NCBI RefSeq assembly: GCF_014647755.1
Contig: NZ_BMPU01000004.1
Span: 1 to 64,000, forward strand
DNA from: Porphyromonas pasteri
GTDB lineage: Bacteria; Bacteroidota; Bacteroidia; Bacteroidales; Porphyromonadaceae
Direction of reading: 5' to 3'
DNA: 64,000 nt
A program made the translations under genes and the position numbers. This document shows positions 17,901 to 25,021 of this stretch, one piece after another. Each line of letters opens with the position of its first letter. The first letter of the stretch is position 1. The notes under the pieces are model-generated. The model made no database searches and had not been told where the DNA came from. It was given only the letters and a program-made list of their open reading frames with translations.

Positions 17901-17976
17901 TTGCAAGCGGGCTTAGAGCAAGAGAAGCACACCCCAGAGAGAGGATGAGTCGCTTGATCGTCTTCTTCGTAGTCAT
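14953..17976 (-). CDS. large TPR-repeat protein, exported
   Basis: A 1007-residue protein with an N-terminal signal peptide (LILSLGCASLALSPLASQ) followed by TPR-like helical repeats across nearly the whole length (for example LARTQLEQVKR, EEALRPLSAASES, AIKAYKDLIARYPES). Repeats in the second half resemble the outer-membrane lipoprotein BamD/YfgL-style tetratricopeptides, suggesting a periplasmic scaffold. It lies 54 bp after rnz and overlaps the barrel gene downstream by 4 bases. TPR scaffold plus barrel suggests a paired envelope module for secretion, surface assembly or gliding-like machinery; this is inference. No catalytic residues are seen. Confidence 0.82.
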   Translation of the reverse strand: MTTKKTIKRLILSLGCASLALSPLASQVLEVRPDRTILTQLQQDFVSRNYVGFRHDLPRLRALPLLTEHQPYREAVARLMTEETSPDAVLTRFLKEHPGSLDRPSAELLLALVYVDQGLLPLARTQLEQVKRSALSPREAAQYDLALAYTILADQRSAADLDEAQRLLLSASEDSSIIGEQALIYLGSVAWARGDIQEARAIFSRNDYSSDLAPEAAYQLALLSFATEDAKTAQRRASDLQRRYPEMASRASFQSVIGQSYYADGNYDQAIRTLQPLQELEDYKPTAEESYALGTSLYAKGRYEEALRPLSAASESSSAIGAQGLFLLGNARLKLQRTSEAALAFSRAGQHPGATERVREYALYNGILLQDETQRSNFGQTVRMAETFVTEFPNSSYRPQILQLMKSIFLTNKDYAESLATLDRLQVKSAELSEAKQYVLLRLGEGALASRDYARANDYLNRAVTLGTKNEYTAQAHLLAASSALERGEYAAAESAASKSIATGAAPALAHYIQGYARYNQKQYATAYRSFEAFTQSSSGDDALRRADALSRMGDCQLIQKKSAEALALYRRADEGMPTGNDEALYRIATIYGRWGQYQKQIETLDRIIKTHPESTHLPEVLYDKGRALVLSKARPEEATAVFNQLVKDYPDTQYARLGAMERAMLAYNNGRTEEAIKAYKDLIARYPESEEARSALSDLKNIYVSLDRVDEYTAYASTLGKQLTPSESEKAHLQYLSLESRYKKDKNASIADLESFVRSYPASREAGRAELLLAGHYAQQGRSDEAEALYKKLSAPARSLDLRIPALEALTKIYNDGGKKREALDAWSSLYAIEGLEAPQHLRYGLALSRAAYEAKDYKRSITTTESLLKRSDLPAATQAELLLIQGKSEEATGATGKAMKTYEPLLKNFDTAYGAEGYIRHSTLLFHAGKVKETKKQLDAFIAKGTPQQYWLARAFLLLADCYHKQGETYVAQQYLESLRDNYKGTDDDIAQMINERLTSYQNKK

Positions 17977-17996
17977 ATAATTTGTATTAATTGGGG

Positions 17997-18021
17997 CTCC
18001 CAGAGATAATAAGGCTGGGAG
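17997..18021 (-). terminator. weak hairpin after rnz
   Basis: CTCCCAG and CTGGGAG form a 7-bp stem with an 11-base loop in the 54-bp gap between rnz and the TPR gene. It may only partly stop transcription. Confidence 0.3.
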
Positions 18022-18030
18022 AGATGTATA

Positions 18031-18945
18031 TCAAAGTTCGAGGATCATCCCTTCGTCCGCTGCCACGGTCTCGGGGAAGATGGCCTGAGCCTCCTCTAAG
18101 AGAGGCTGAGTATCTATATAGCGGGCCGAATAGTGGCCGATGACAAGGCGCTCGACACCCGCAGCCTGTGCGATACGCGCAGCCTGCTCAGCCGTACTAT
18201 GCGCCGTCTCCTTAGCTCGCGCCAAGCGGTCGCTGAGGAACGTCGCCTCGTGATAAAGAAGGCTCACATCCCGAAGAAGTGGCCCCAGCGAGGGCAGATA
18301 AGCCGTATCCGAGCAGTAGGCATAGCTCCGTGGAGTCTTACCCTGACGCGTCAGTCGCTCACAGGGGATAACCTTCCCCTCGTCGGTGGTGAAGTCCGCT
18401 CCCTCACGTAGCGCTGTATAATAAGAACGAGGAACGCCGTAGAAATCACACGAAGCGCGATCAATATGACGCTCAGTGACCTTCTCTCGGAAGAGGTAGC
18501 CCGTGCAGGGCGTGCGGTGCTCCAGCGGGAGCGTCGTCACCGTCACCGACCGATCCTCGTAGCAAACACTACTCGTGCGGTCATCCACGACATGCACCTC
18601 GATGTCATAGCCTAGATAGGAGCGACTCTCCTCTATGAAGGGGGCTAAGAACTTATCGATCCCACGAGGACCATATACGGGGAGTACCCTACGACGACCG
18701 AGCATCCCCATCGTAGAGAGGAGCCCGTAGAGCCCGTAGCAGTGGTCACCATGCAGATGAGAGATGAAGACGCCGACGATACGCCCGAAGTCCAGACGCT
18801 GTCGGCGTAGCTGACGCTGCGCCCCCTCCCCGCAGTCCACGACGAAGAGCTTATCACGAAGCTCCACGACCTGGGCCGTCGGGTAGTGCTGCATCGTCGG
18901 AAGAGCCGAGCCACAGCCTAAGATATGGACGCGGAAGTCCCCCAT
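18031..18945 (-). CDS. rnz: ribonuclease Z
   Basis: A 304-residue metallo-beta-lactamase-fold nuclease that should trim tRNA 3' ends. The zinc motif SHLHGDHCYG is at about residues 63-72. Further conserved parts are PLEHRTPCTGY, the YCSDTAYLP Asp region, LLYHEATFL and the C-terminal VIGHYSARY His. The length matches the short bacterial form. It follows rseP by 9 bp on the same strand and so belongs to the dxr-rseP cluster. Confidence 0.95.
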   Translation of the reverse strand: MGDFRVHILGCGSALPTMQHYPTAQVVELRDKLFVVDCGEGAQRQLRRQRLDFGRIVGVFISHLHGDHCYGLYGLLSTMGMLGRRRVLPVYGPRGIDKFLAPFIEESRSYLGYDIEVHVVDDRTSSVCYEDRSVTVTTLPLEHRTPCTGYLFREKVTERHIDRASCDFYGVPRSYYTALREGADFTTDEGKVIPCERLTRQGKTPRSYAYCSDTAYLPSLGPLLRDVSLLYHEATFLSDRLARAKETAHSTAEQAARIAQAAGVERLVIGHYSARYIDTQPLLEEAQAIFPETVAADEGMILEL

Positions 18946-18954
18946 ACGCTCTAC

Positions 18955-20277
18955 TTACTTGCCGAAGAAAGCTCGGTAGATATCATTGCCGTTCGCATAG
19001 ACCATCAGCAGGACGAGTAGCACGAGACCAATAGTCTGGATCGTGGTCATCGCCTTATCGCTAAGAGGCTTGCGACGGATCATCTCGATGATGATGAAGA
19101 GGATATGCCCCCCATCAAGTGCAGGGATAGGCAGGATATTCATCACCGCAAGGATGATAGAGAGGAAGGCCGTGATAGACCAGAAGCTCTGCCAGTCGAA
19201 GGTCGTGGGGAAGAGCTTACCCATCGTACCGAGGCCACCCATCTGCTTAGCCCCCTCCTTAGTGAACATATATTTCAGCCCACGGACATAGCCCGAGATC
19301 GTCTGACCTGCGCGGTCGATGCCTGCGGGGATAGCCGTGAAGACATTGTAGTGGACGTGCTCGATAGGATAGAGCTCTTCGATACCCTTGAGGACGACAC
19401 CGATATGCCCTGCCGTGTCCACAGGGAGCATAGTCTGCAGAGCTGTACCTGAGCGCTCAACGGTAAGCACGACATCCTTACCCTTCTTCTTATCCAGCGC
19501 CGTGATAACCTCCGTGACATCGGTGCAGGTGATGGAATCGACTGCTACGACACGGTCTCCAGAGACCAGATGCCCCTGCGCACGGCTACCTTCGGAGACA
19601 GCATCCACGACGAAGGGCATACGCAGAGAGCCAAAGCCCTCTTCAGCACGGAGGAGGCGCTGCATCATATCTTCGGGCAGGCGAATCGTCTCCACGGCAC
19701 CGCCACGACGCACCACGACTTCGTGAGCATTGATGAGCGATGACATGAAGCGGGAGTCAAGTACATTGGGAGACTGCTTGCCGTCAACGCTGAGGATCAC
19801 ATCCCCGTCGACGAAGCCAACCTCCTCAGCGGGCGTGGAGAAATTCATCCCCGCAGAGACCTGATCGCTATGAAGGACCTTCGTCCCCCAAGCGAGGGTG
19901 ATGCCAGTATATATGATGAAGGCGAGGATGACATTGAAGATCACCCCACCGGCCATGATCATCAGGCGTGCGAAAGGCTTCTTGCTACGGAACTCATCGG
20001 GCTTAGGCTCACTGGCCATCGCCTCGGTATCCAGCGATTCATCGATCATACCAGCGATCTGGCAGTAGCCACCGAGAGGGAGCCAGCCAAGGCCGTAGAC
20101 CGTACCGCTACGCTTGCTCTTCCACTTGAAGATAGAGAACCAGGGGTTAAAGAAGAGATAGAACTTCTCTACACGCGCTCCGAAGAAACGGGCCATCGAG
20201 TAATGCCCCAGCTCGTGGATGAAGACGAGGATAGAGAGTGAGAAGAGAAGCTGAAATATACGCATAGCTATATCCAT
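18955..20277 (-). CDS. rseP: site-2 zinc metalloprotease RseP
   Basis: About 440 residues from the ATG at 20277 (20265 also possible; the frame is open to 20337 but that part overlaps dxr). An inner-membrane intramembrane protease with zinc motif HELGH in the first transmembrane helix, a GYCQIAG-type loop, PDZ domain(s) in the middle (ILSVDGK; VSGDRVVAVDS) and the second active-site segment ILPIPALDGGH near the C-terminus. It should act in envelope-stress sigma signalling, although no anti-sigma gene is nearby. It overlaps or abuts the dxr stop, the common dxr-rseP order in many bacteria. Confidence 0.95.
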   Translation of the reverse strand: MDIAMRIFQLLFSLSILVFIHELGHYSMARFFGARVEKFYLFFNPWFSIFKWKSKRSGTVYGLGWLPLGGYCQIAGMIDESLDTEAMASEPKPDEFRSKKPFARLMIMAGGVIFNVILAFIIYTGITLAWGTKVLHSDQVSAGMNFSTPAEEVGFVDGDVILSVDGKQSPNVLDSRFMSSLINAHEVVVRRGGAVETIRLPEDMMQRLLRAEEGFGSLRMPFVVDAVSEGSRAQGHLVSGDRVVAVDSITCTDVTEVITALDKKKGKDVVLTVERSGTALQTMLPVDTAGHIGVVLKGIEELYPIEHVHYNVFTAIPAGIDRAGQTISGYVRGLKYMFTKEGAKQMGGLGTMGKLFPTTFDWQSFWSITAFLSIILAVMNILPIPALDGGHILFIIIEMIRRKPLSDKAMTTIQTIGLVLLVLLMVYANGNDIYRAFFGK

Positions 20278-20287
20278 TGAATTACTA

Positions 20288-21454
20288 TTATCTGATATGA
20301 TTGAGGCGCTCACGAGACTCTGCACGCACTGCGGCATCGAGCTCTGAGAGCAGCTGGAGGTCGTAGCTCCGCTCGGGGCGGTGCGCCTCCAGGGCCTGGG
20401 CGATGAGCGTGCTCATAGCACGGAAGCCCAGCTTGCCAGCGAGGAAGGCTTCTACAGCGATCTCATTGGCGGCATTGAGCACACATGGAGCGGTACCACC
20501 AAGCTCCAGCGCTCGATAGGCCAGCGCGAGGTTGGGGAAGAGCTCCATATTGGGGCGCTCAAAGGTAAAGGTCTGCTCGAGGAAGTTGAGGCGAGGATAG
20601 TCATTGCTCACACGCTCCGTAAGGCCGAGCGCATAGCTAATGGGCAGGCGCATATCGGGCTGACCCAGCTGAGCCTTGATCGAGCCATCGGCGAACTCCA
20701 CCATCGAGTGGATGATGCTCTGCGGATGTACAAGCACCTCGATCGATTCGGCAGGCGTATCGAAGAGCCATCGGGCCTCGATCATCTCCAGCCCCTTATT
20801 CATCAGCGAGGCGGAGTCAATGGTGACCTTAGCCCCCATACTCCAGTTGGGGTGACGCAGAGCAGCCTCGACCGTCACGGCCTCAAGCTCCTCTACTCGC
20901 TTATAGCTACGGAAGGGTCCTCCCGATGCCGTAAGCAGGATGCGCTCCAGCGTATTGCCTTCCTCCCCGACGAGGCACTGATAGATAGCCGAGTGCTCAG
21001 AGTCGACAGGCAGGATACGCGCTCCATGACGCGTAGCGAGCGATATGATGAGCTCGCCTGCTACGACGAGCGTCTCCTTATTCGATAGAGCGATAGTCTT
21101 CCCAGCTGTGATAGCTGCAAGTGTGGGTACTAAGCCAGAGAAGCCGACCATCGCCGTGAGGACGATATCTACATCAGGTCGGACGACCGCCTCAGCGATA
21201 GCTTCACTCCCCGTCATAACCTCGATAGAGGTATGCGATAGGGCTTGTCGGACTTCGGGATAATAGGCTTCGTCGGAGATCACGACCACAGCAGGACTGA
21301 ACTCTAAGGCCTGAGTGATCAAGAGCTCCGTCGAGCGGCGGGCCACCAGCACCGTCACCTCGAAGGCTTCACGATGGCTGCGGACGACCTCCAGGGCCTG
21401 CGTCCCGATAGAGCCCGTAGAGCCGAGGATGGCGATCCTTTTCTTCTGTATCAT
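20288..21454 (-). CDS. dxr: 1-deoxy-D-xylulose 5-phosphate reductoisomerase
   Basis: A 388-residue enzyme of the MEP isoprenoid pathway, converting DXP to MEP with NADPH. The nucleotide-binding GSTGSIGTQAL is at residues 11-21. Also seen are NKETLVVAGE, the substrate and metal region VDSEHSAI, ASGGPFR, and NKGLEMIEA, all family signatures. It begins 3 bp after the pepT stop and leads into rseP, so the order is pepT-dxr-rseP-rnz. Confidence 0.97.
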   Translation of the reverse strand: MIQKKRIAILGSTGSIGTQALEVVRSHREAFEVTVLVARRSTELLITQALEFSPAVVVISDEAYYPEVRQALSHTSIEVMTGSEAIAEAVVRPDVDIVLTAMVGFSGLVPTLAAITAGKTIALSNKETLVVAGELIISLATRHGARILPVDSEHSAIYQCLVGEEGNTLERILLTASGGPFRSYKRVEELEAVTVEAALRHPNWSMGAKVTIDSASLMNKGLEMIEARWLFDTPAESIEVLVHPQSIIHSMVEFADGSIKAQLGQPDMRLPISYALGLTERVSNDYPRLNFLEQTFTFERPNMELFPNLALAYRALELGGTAPCVLNAANEIAVEAFLAGKLGFRAMSTLIAQALEAHRPERSYDLQLLSELDAAVRAESRERLNHIR

Positions 21455-21457
21455 TAC

Positions 21458-22705
21458 TTACTCCGCAGTCTCAGTGAGGAGGTAGACAAGCGTCTCTACC
21501 GAGCGGCACATCGTGTCAAGCGAAGCATACTCATACTTCCCATGGAAGTTCGCTCCACCCGTGAAGAGGTTGGGACAAGGCAGTCCCATATAAGAGAGGC
21601 GGGCGCCATCCGTCCCGCCACGGATGGGCGAGATGCGGGGCGTGACTCCAGCACGGAGCATAGCGGCCTTAGCGCGCTCGATATACTCCTCGTGGGGTGC
21701 CACCTGCTCGTACATATTATAATAGGAGTCGCGGATCTCGACCTTGATGACCTCGCGCTTGTAAGCGGCATTGATCTCGCCTGCGACACGCTCCATCAGC
21801 GCCTTCTTCTCCTCAAAGAGCGTACGGTCGTGATCGCGGATGATGTACTCGGCTTCGGCGTACTCTACTCCACCTGTGAAGTGCATCAGGTGATAGAAGC
21901 CCTCATACCCCTCGGTGAACTCAGGACGTGCATAGTGAGGGAGCGAAGCATGCAGGAGGTAGATCACCTCGATAGCATTGATCATCTTCCCCTTAGCAGA
22001 GCCCGGGTGGATGCTACGCCCCGTAGCGACGACGCGAGCAGAGGCAGCGTTGAAGTTCTCATACTCCAGCTCGCCCTCACGGCTACCATCGACGGTGAAG
22101 GCAAAGTCCGCATCGAAGGCCTCTACATCGAAGTAGTCCACACCCTTGCCGATCTCTTCGTCAGGGGTGAAGCCGATGCAGATACGCCCGTGGGGGAGCT
22201 CGGGATGCTCGAGGATGTAGCGTACCGTCTCCATGATCTCGGCGACACCCGCCTTGTCATCCGCTCCGAGGAGCGTCGTCCCATCAGTCGTGATGAGCGT
22301 ATGCTCAAGGACCTCCAGCAGCTCGGGGAACTCCTGTACCGTGAGCATGGCATCATCACCGAGGGGGATGGGCGTACCATCATAGTACTCGATGATCTGC
22401 GGGCGGACACCACGGCCCGTGAAGTCGGGACTCGTATCGACATGCGAGATGAGCCCCAGCGCAGGACGATCCTCATAGCCTGGAGTAGCTGGGATCTGCG
22501 CCATTACATAGCCCTTCTCTTCGAGGCGTACGGAGGGCACACCGAGGGCTATCAGCTCGTCACGCAGGAGACGGAGCAGGTCAAACTGCTTCTCTGTCGA
22601 GGGGTAAGTCGTGCTATTGGGATCGCTCTCCGTATCGATCTGTACATAGCGTAGGAAGCGGTCAAGGAGGGCCTCACGCACGGAGGAGGCTATAGTTGGG
22701 TTCAT
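21458..22705 (-). CDS. pepT: peptidase T (tripeptide aminopeptidase)
   Basis: A 415-residue M20-family zinc aminopeptidase acting on tripeptides in the cytoplasm. The first metal motif is SHVDTSPD, the second LGADDKAGVAEI, and the catalytic Glu pair is in FTPDEEIGKG. The C-terminal NLFTGGANFHGKYE supplies the last His ligand. The length is typical. Its ATG overlaps the stop of the TPR gene upstream by 4 bases. In an asaccharolytic, peptide-using organism it would finish peptide breakdown. Confidence 0.95.
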   Translation of the reverse strand: MNPTIASSVREALLDRFLRYVQIDTESDPNSTTYPSTEKQFDLLRLLRDELIALGVPSVRLEEKGYVMAQIPATPGYEDRPALGLISHVDTSPDFTGRGVRPQIIEYYDGTPIPLGDDAMLTVQEFPELLEVLEHTLITTDGTTLLGADDKAGVAEIMETVRYILEHPELPHGRICIGFTPDEEIGKGVDYFDVEAFDADFAFTVDGSREGELEYENFNAASARVVATGRSIHPGSAKGKMINAIEVIYLLHASLPHYARPEFTEGYEGFYHLMHFTGGVEYAEAEYIIRDHDRTLFEEKKALMERVAGEINAAYKREVIKVEIRDSYYNMYEQVAPHEEYIERAKAAMLRAGVTPRISPIRGGTDGARLSYMGLPCPNLFTGGANFHGKYEYASLDTMCRSVETLVYLLTETAE

Positions 22706-23922
22706 TTGCTTGAAGGTTTGTCAGTGTAGAGCTCAGCATACTTCTTCTCCAGCCCCAGACGATAGTAGACATTACCGAGGAGGTCACGTACCTGATCGGG
22801 AGCGACCTTATAGGCAGCCTCAAGCTGGGGAAGCGATTGGCGGAAGTATTCCTTGGCTTTCTTCTCCTCGAGACGTGAGCTCAGCGGATTAGCCAGGATA
22901 GAGACGGCTTGGTTGTAGTAGACCTGGCCGAGGTTGAAGAGCGCATCGTAGTTGTCGGGGCTCTGGCGAAGGACCTGACGATAGACCTCGACGGCACGAT
23001 CCCACTCCTGGGCGAGGAAGTAGACATTACCGCGAAGCACCAAGAGATTGGGGTTGTCGGGGGTCACCTTCAGCGCCTTGTCAATGAGGGCGACGGCTTC
23101 CTTGTAGCGGCCTTGCGCCTGATAGATCGAGATCATCGAGCCAAAGTAGAAGGTCGTCTCAGGGTAAAGCCGGATACCTTCCTCAAGGAAGGGCATCGCA
23201 CCGACCGTATCCTGCATAGCCATATGGGACTTAGCAAGGAACTGATAGACCTCATTCTTATTGGCTGCCACATCGCGATAGAGCTCGCCGAGGCGGATCA
23301 CCTCGGGGTAAAGCTCCCCAGTGTAGGCTGACACCAGCGCATAGTAAGCGAGGTTAGCGACCGTCGTATCGGTGGGGAGCTCCTTGCGCCCTACGGGTAG
23401 AAGCAGGCGCTGGGCCTCAAGAGCCGCAGAGAAGGCAGCCGTAGACTCAGCATACTTCTTGCGGTCGAGCCAGAAGAGCCCCGCCTCATACATCTTCGGG
23501 GCATCCTCACGCACATAGTCCTGGATCTTCTTCTGATACTTCAGCACGATACGTCCTGTCGAGGGGTCGGGCTGACGCTCGATAGAGTCTGCACGACGCC
23601 AGCCGACGAGTTCGTCGATGACGTGGCGAAACATCTTCGCTGTGTCGCCCACGCTCCCCGGGGTCGTGACCTTGCGGAACTCAGTCTTATAGAGGGTATG
23701 CTCTACAAGGCCCTTGACATAGTAGGTATAGGCATCGTCCTTGGTGTCCTCATGCTCTTCGGCGAGCTTGATGAGGCGGCGGATCTCAGTGTAGTTGGGT
23801 TTATCGCTCTGTAATAGGCGATCAGCGGCACGCACATTGGAGCGCTGTGCTACCCCACTGAATGGCGTGAGGAGGCAGAGCGCCGCGATGTACCCTAAGT
23901 AACTTTTCATCTTGATCGTCAT
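22702..23922 (-). CDS. exported TPR-repeat protein
   Basis: About 406 residues from the ATG at 23922 (or 23910). The frame is open to 24093, but a -7 box at 24028-24035 lies inside that extension, so the long version is unlikely. A signal peptide (YIAALCLLTPFSGVAQ) is followed by TPR-like repeats (AVALIDKALKVTPDNPNLLV; AVEVYRQVLRQSPDNYDALF). It probably acts in the periplasm as a protein-protein scaffold. It is first in the run to pepT, with a 4-base overlap. The partner is unknown. Confidence 0.85.
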   Translation of the reverse strand: MTIKMKSYLGYIAALCLLTPFSGVAQRSNVRAADRLLQSDKPNYTEIRRLIKLAEEHEDTKDDAYTYYVKGLVEHTLYKTEFRKVTTPGSVGDTAKMFRHVIDELVGWRRADSIERQPDPSTGRIVLKYQKKIQDYVREDAPKMYEAGLFWLDRKKYAESTAAFSAALEAQRLLLPVGRKELPTDTTVANLAYYALVSAYTGELYPEVIRLGELYRDVAANKNEVYQFLAKSHMAMQDTVGAMPFLEEGIRLYPETTFYFGSMISIYQAQGRYKEAVALIDKALKVTPDNPNLLVLRGNVYFLAQEWDRAVEVYRQVLRQSPDNYDALFNLGQVYYNQAVSILANPLSSRLEEKKAKEYFRQSLPQLEAAYKVAPDQVRDLLGNVYYRLGLEKKYAELYTDKPSSK

Positions 23923-24027
23923 GTACGGGTTCGTGTAATAGGTCAGTCTCCCCCACTCTCGTGGGGTGACCACTTGCTCTAATAACGCCTTTGGGCGGGC
24001 AAATGATCGGCTAACCACTATATTAGA

Positions 24028-24035
24028 CAAAGATA
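24028..24035 (-). promoter_or_regulatory. -7 box (TATCTTTG) for the TPR-pepT-dxr run
   Basis: TATCTTTG on the minus strand fits TAnnTTTG and lies about 105 bp before the preferred TPR start. It may drive the whole minus-strand run down to 13163. Confidence 0.5.
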
Positions 24036-24161
24036 CGACATTGCCACGGATTGCGATAGCCCCTTCCCTCCCCCTCATGCGCTCGGCTTCCATCCTTCCA
24101 GAAAAGTACTACTACACACCACTTTGCGGGGACAATAGCAGCGATTTCCATCAAAACAAAA

Positions 24162-24209
24162 GCGATCCACTACGGAGCACCGAGTGAGGGTGCATCCGTA
24201 GCGGATCGC
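24162..24209 (-). terminator. hairpin terminator after yebC
   Basis: GCGATCCACTACGGA (24162-24176) pairs with 24195-24209 with one G-T type mismatch, and an inner GCACC/GGGTGC pairing extends it. It lies 45 bp past the yebC stop. Confidence 0.75.
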
Positions 24210-24253
24210 ATATCGTTGAGCTCCCCGAGGTGGGGAGCAGTGGGCCGAAGGGA

Positions 24254-24985
24254 TTAGGCTTCCTCTTCTTCCTCCTCCTGCATATTGGTGAAGACGTTCT
24301 GCACGTCCTCATCTTCCTCGAGCTTGTCGATGAGCTTAGCGAGGGTCTCACGCTGCTCAGGCGTCACAGGCTTCGTGTCGTTCGGCAGGCGGACGAACTC
24401 AGCAGAGGTGATCTCATAGCCAGCTTCTTCGAGATACGACTGGATCTGGGCATTAGCAGAGAAGGCGCCGTAGAGGATGATTTCGTTTTCGTCTTCCTCC
24501 AGCTCATCTACGCCGTAGTCGATCAGCTCCAGCTCCAGCTCTTCAAGGTCCATGCCTTCCTTCTTCACAATGTGGAAGATACACTTGTGGTCGAAGAGGA
24601 ACTCCAGCGAGCCCGAGGTACCGAGGCTACCGCCGAACTTATTGAAGTAGCTGCGGACGTTGGCCACCGTACGGGTGGTGTTGTCGGTAGCAGTCTCGAC
24701 GAAGATAGCGATACCGAAGGGGCCGTAGCCCTCGTAGTTCATCTCCTTATAGTCGGAGAAGTCCTTCGAGCTGGCCTTCTTGATGGCGCGCTCCACGTTC
24801 TCCTTAGGCATATTCTCCTTCTTGGCCGTCTGCATCAGGACGCGCAGACGTGGGTTGGTCTCGGGCTCGGGGCCCCCAGCCTTGACCGCAATGGTGATTT
24901 CCTTACCGAGCTTCGTGAAGACGCGGGCCATGTTGCCCCAGCGCTTCATCTTACGAGCTTTACGATATTCAAATGCTCTTCCCAT
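24254..24985 (-). CDS. yebC: YebC/PmpR-family DNA-binding or translation-related protein
   Basis: A 243-residue member of the YebC family. The N-terminus (MGRAFEYRKARKMKRWGNMA, then FTKLGKEI) and the KENMPKENVERAIKKAS helix are diagnostic. Family members were described as transcription regulators, and more recently as easing ribosome stalling at proline runs. An acidic tail of five consecutive Glu near the C-terminus is seen. It lies 36 bp after pheT on the same strand and may be co-transcribed with it, which fits a role in translation. Confidence 0.93.
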   Translation of the reverse strand: MGRAFEYRKARKMKRWGNMARVFTKLGKEITIAVKAGGPEPETNPRLRVLMQTAKKENMPKENVERAIKKASSKDFSDYKEMNYEGYGPFGIAIFVETATDNTTRTVANVRSYFNKFGGSLGTSGSLEFLFDHKCIFHIVKKEGMDLEELELELIDYGVDELEEDENEIILYGAFSANAQIQSYLEEAGYEITSAEFVRLPNDTKPVTPEQRETLAKLIDKLEEDEDVQNVFTNMQEEEEEEA

Positions 24986-25021
24986 AAATATTCTTTGTGA
25001 TAGTTGATTCGTCTTAGGTGG

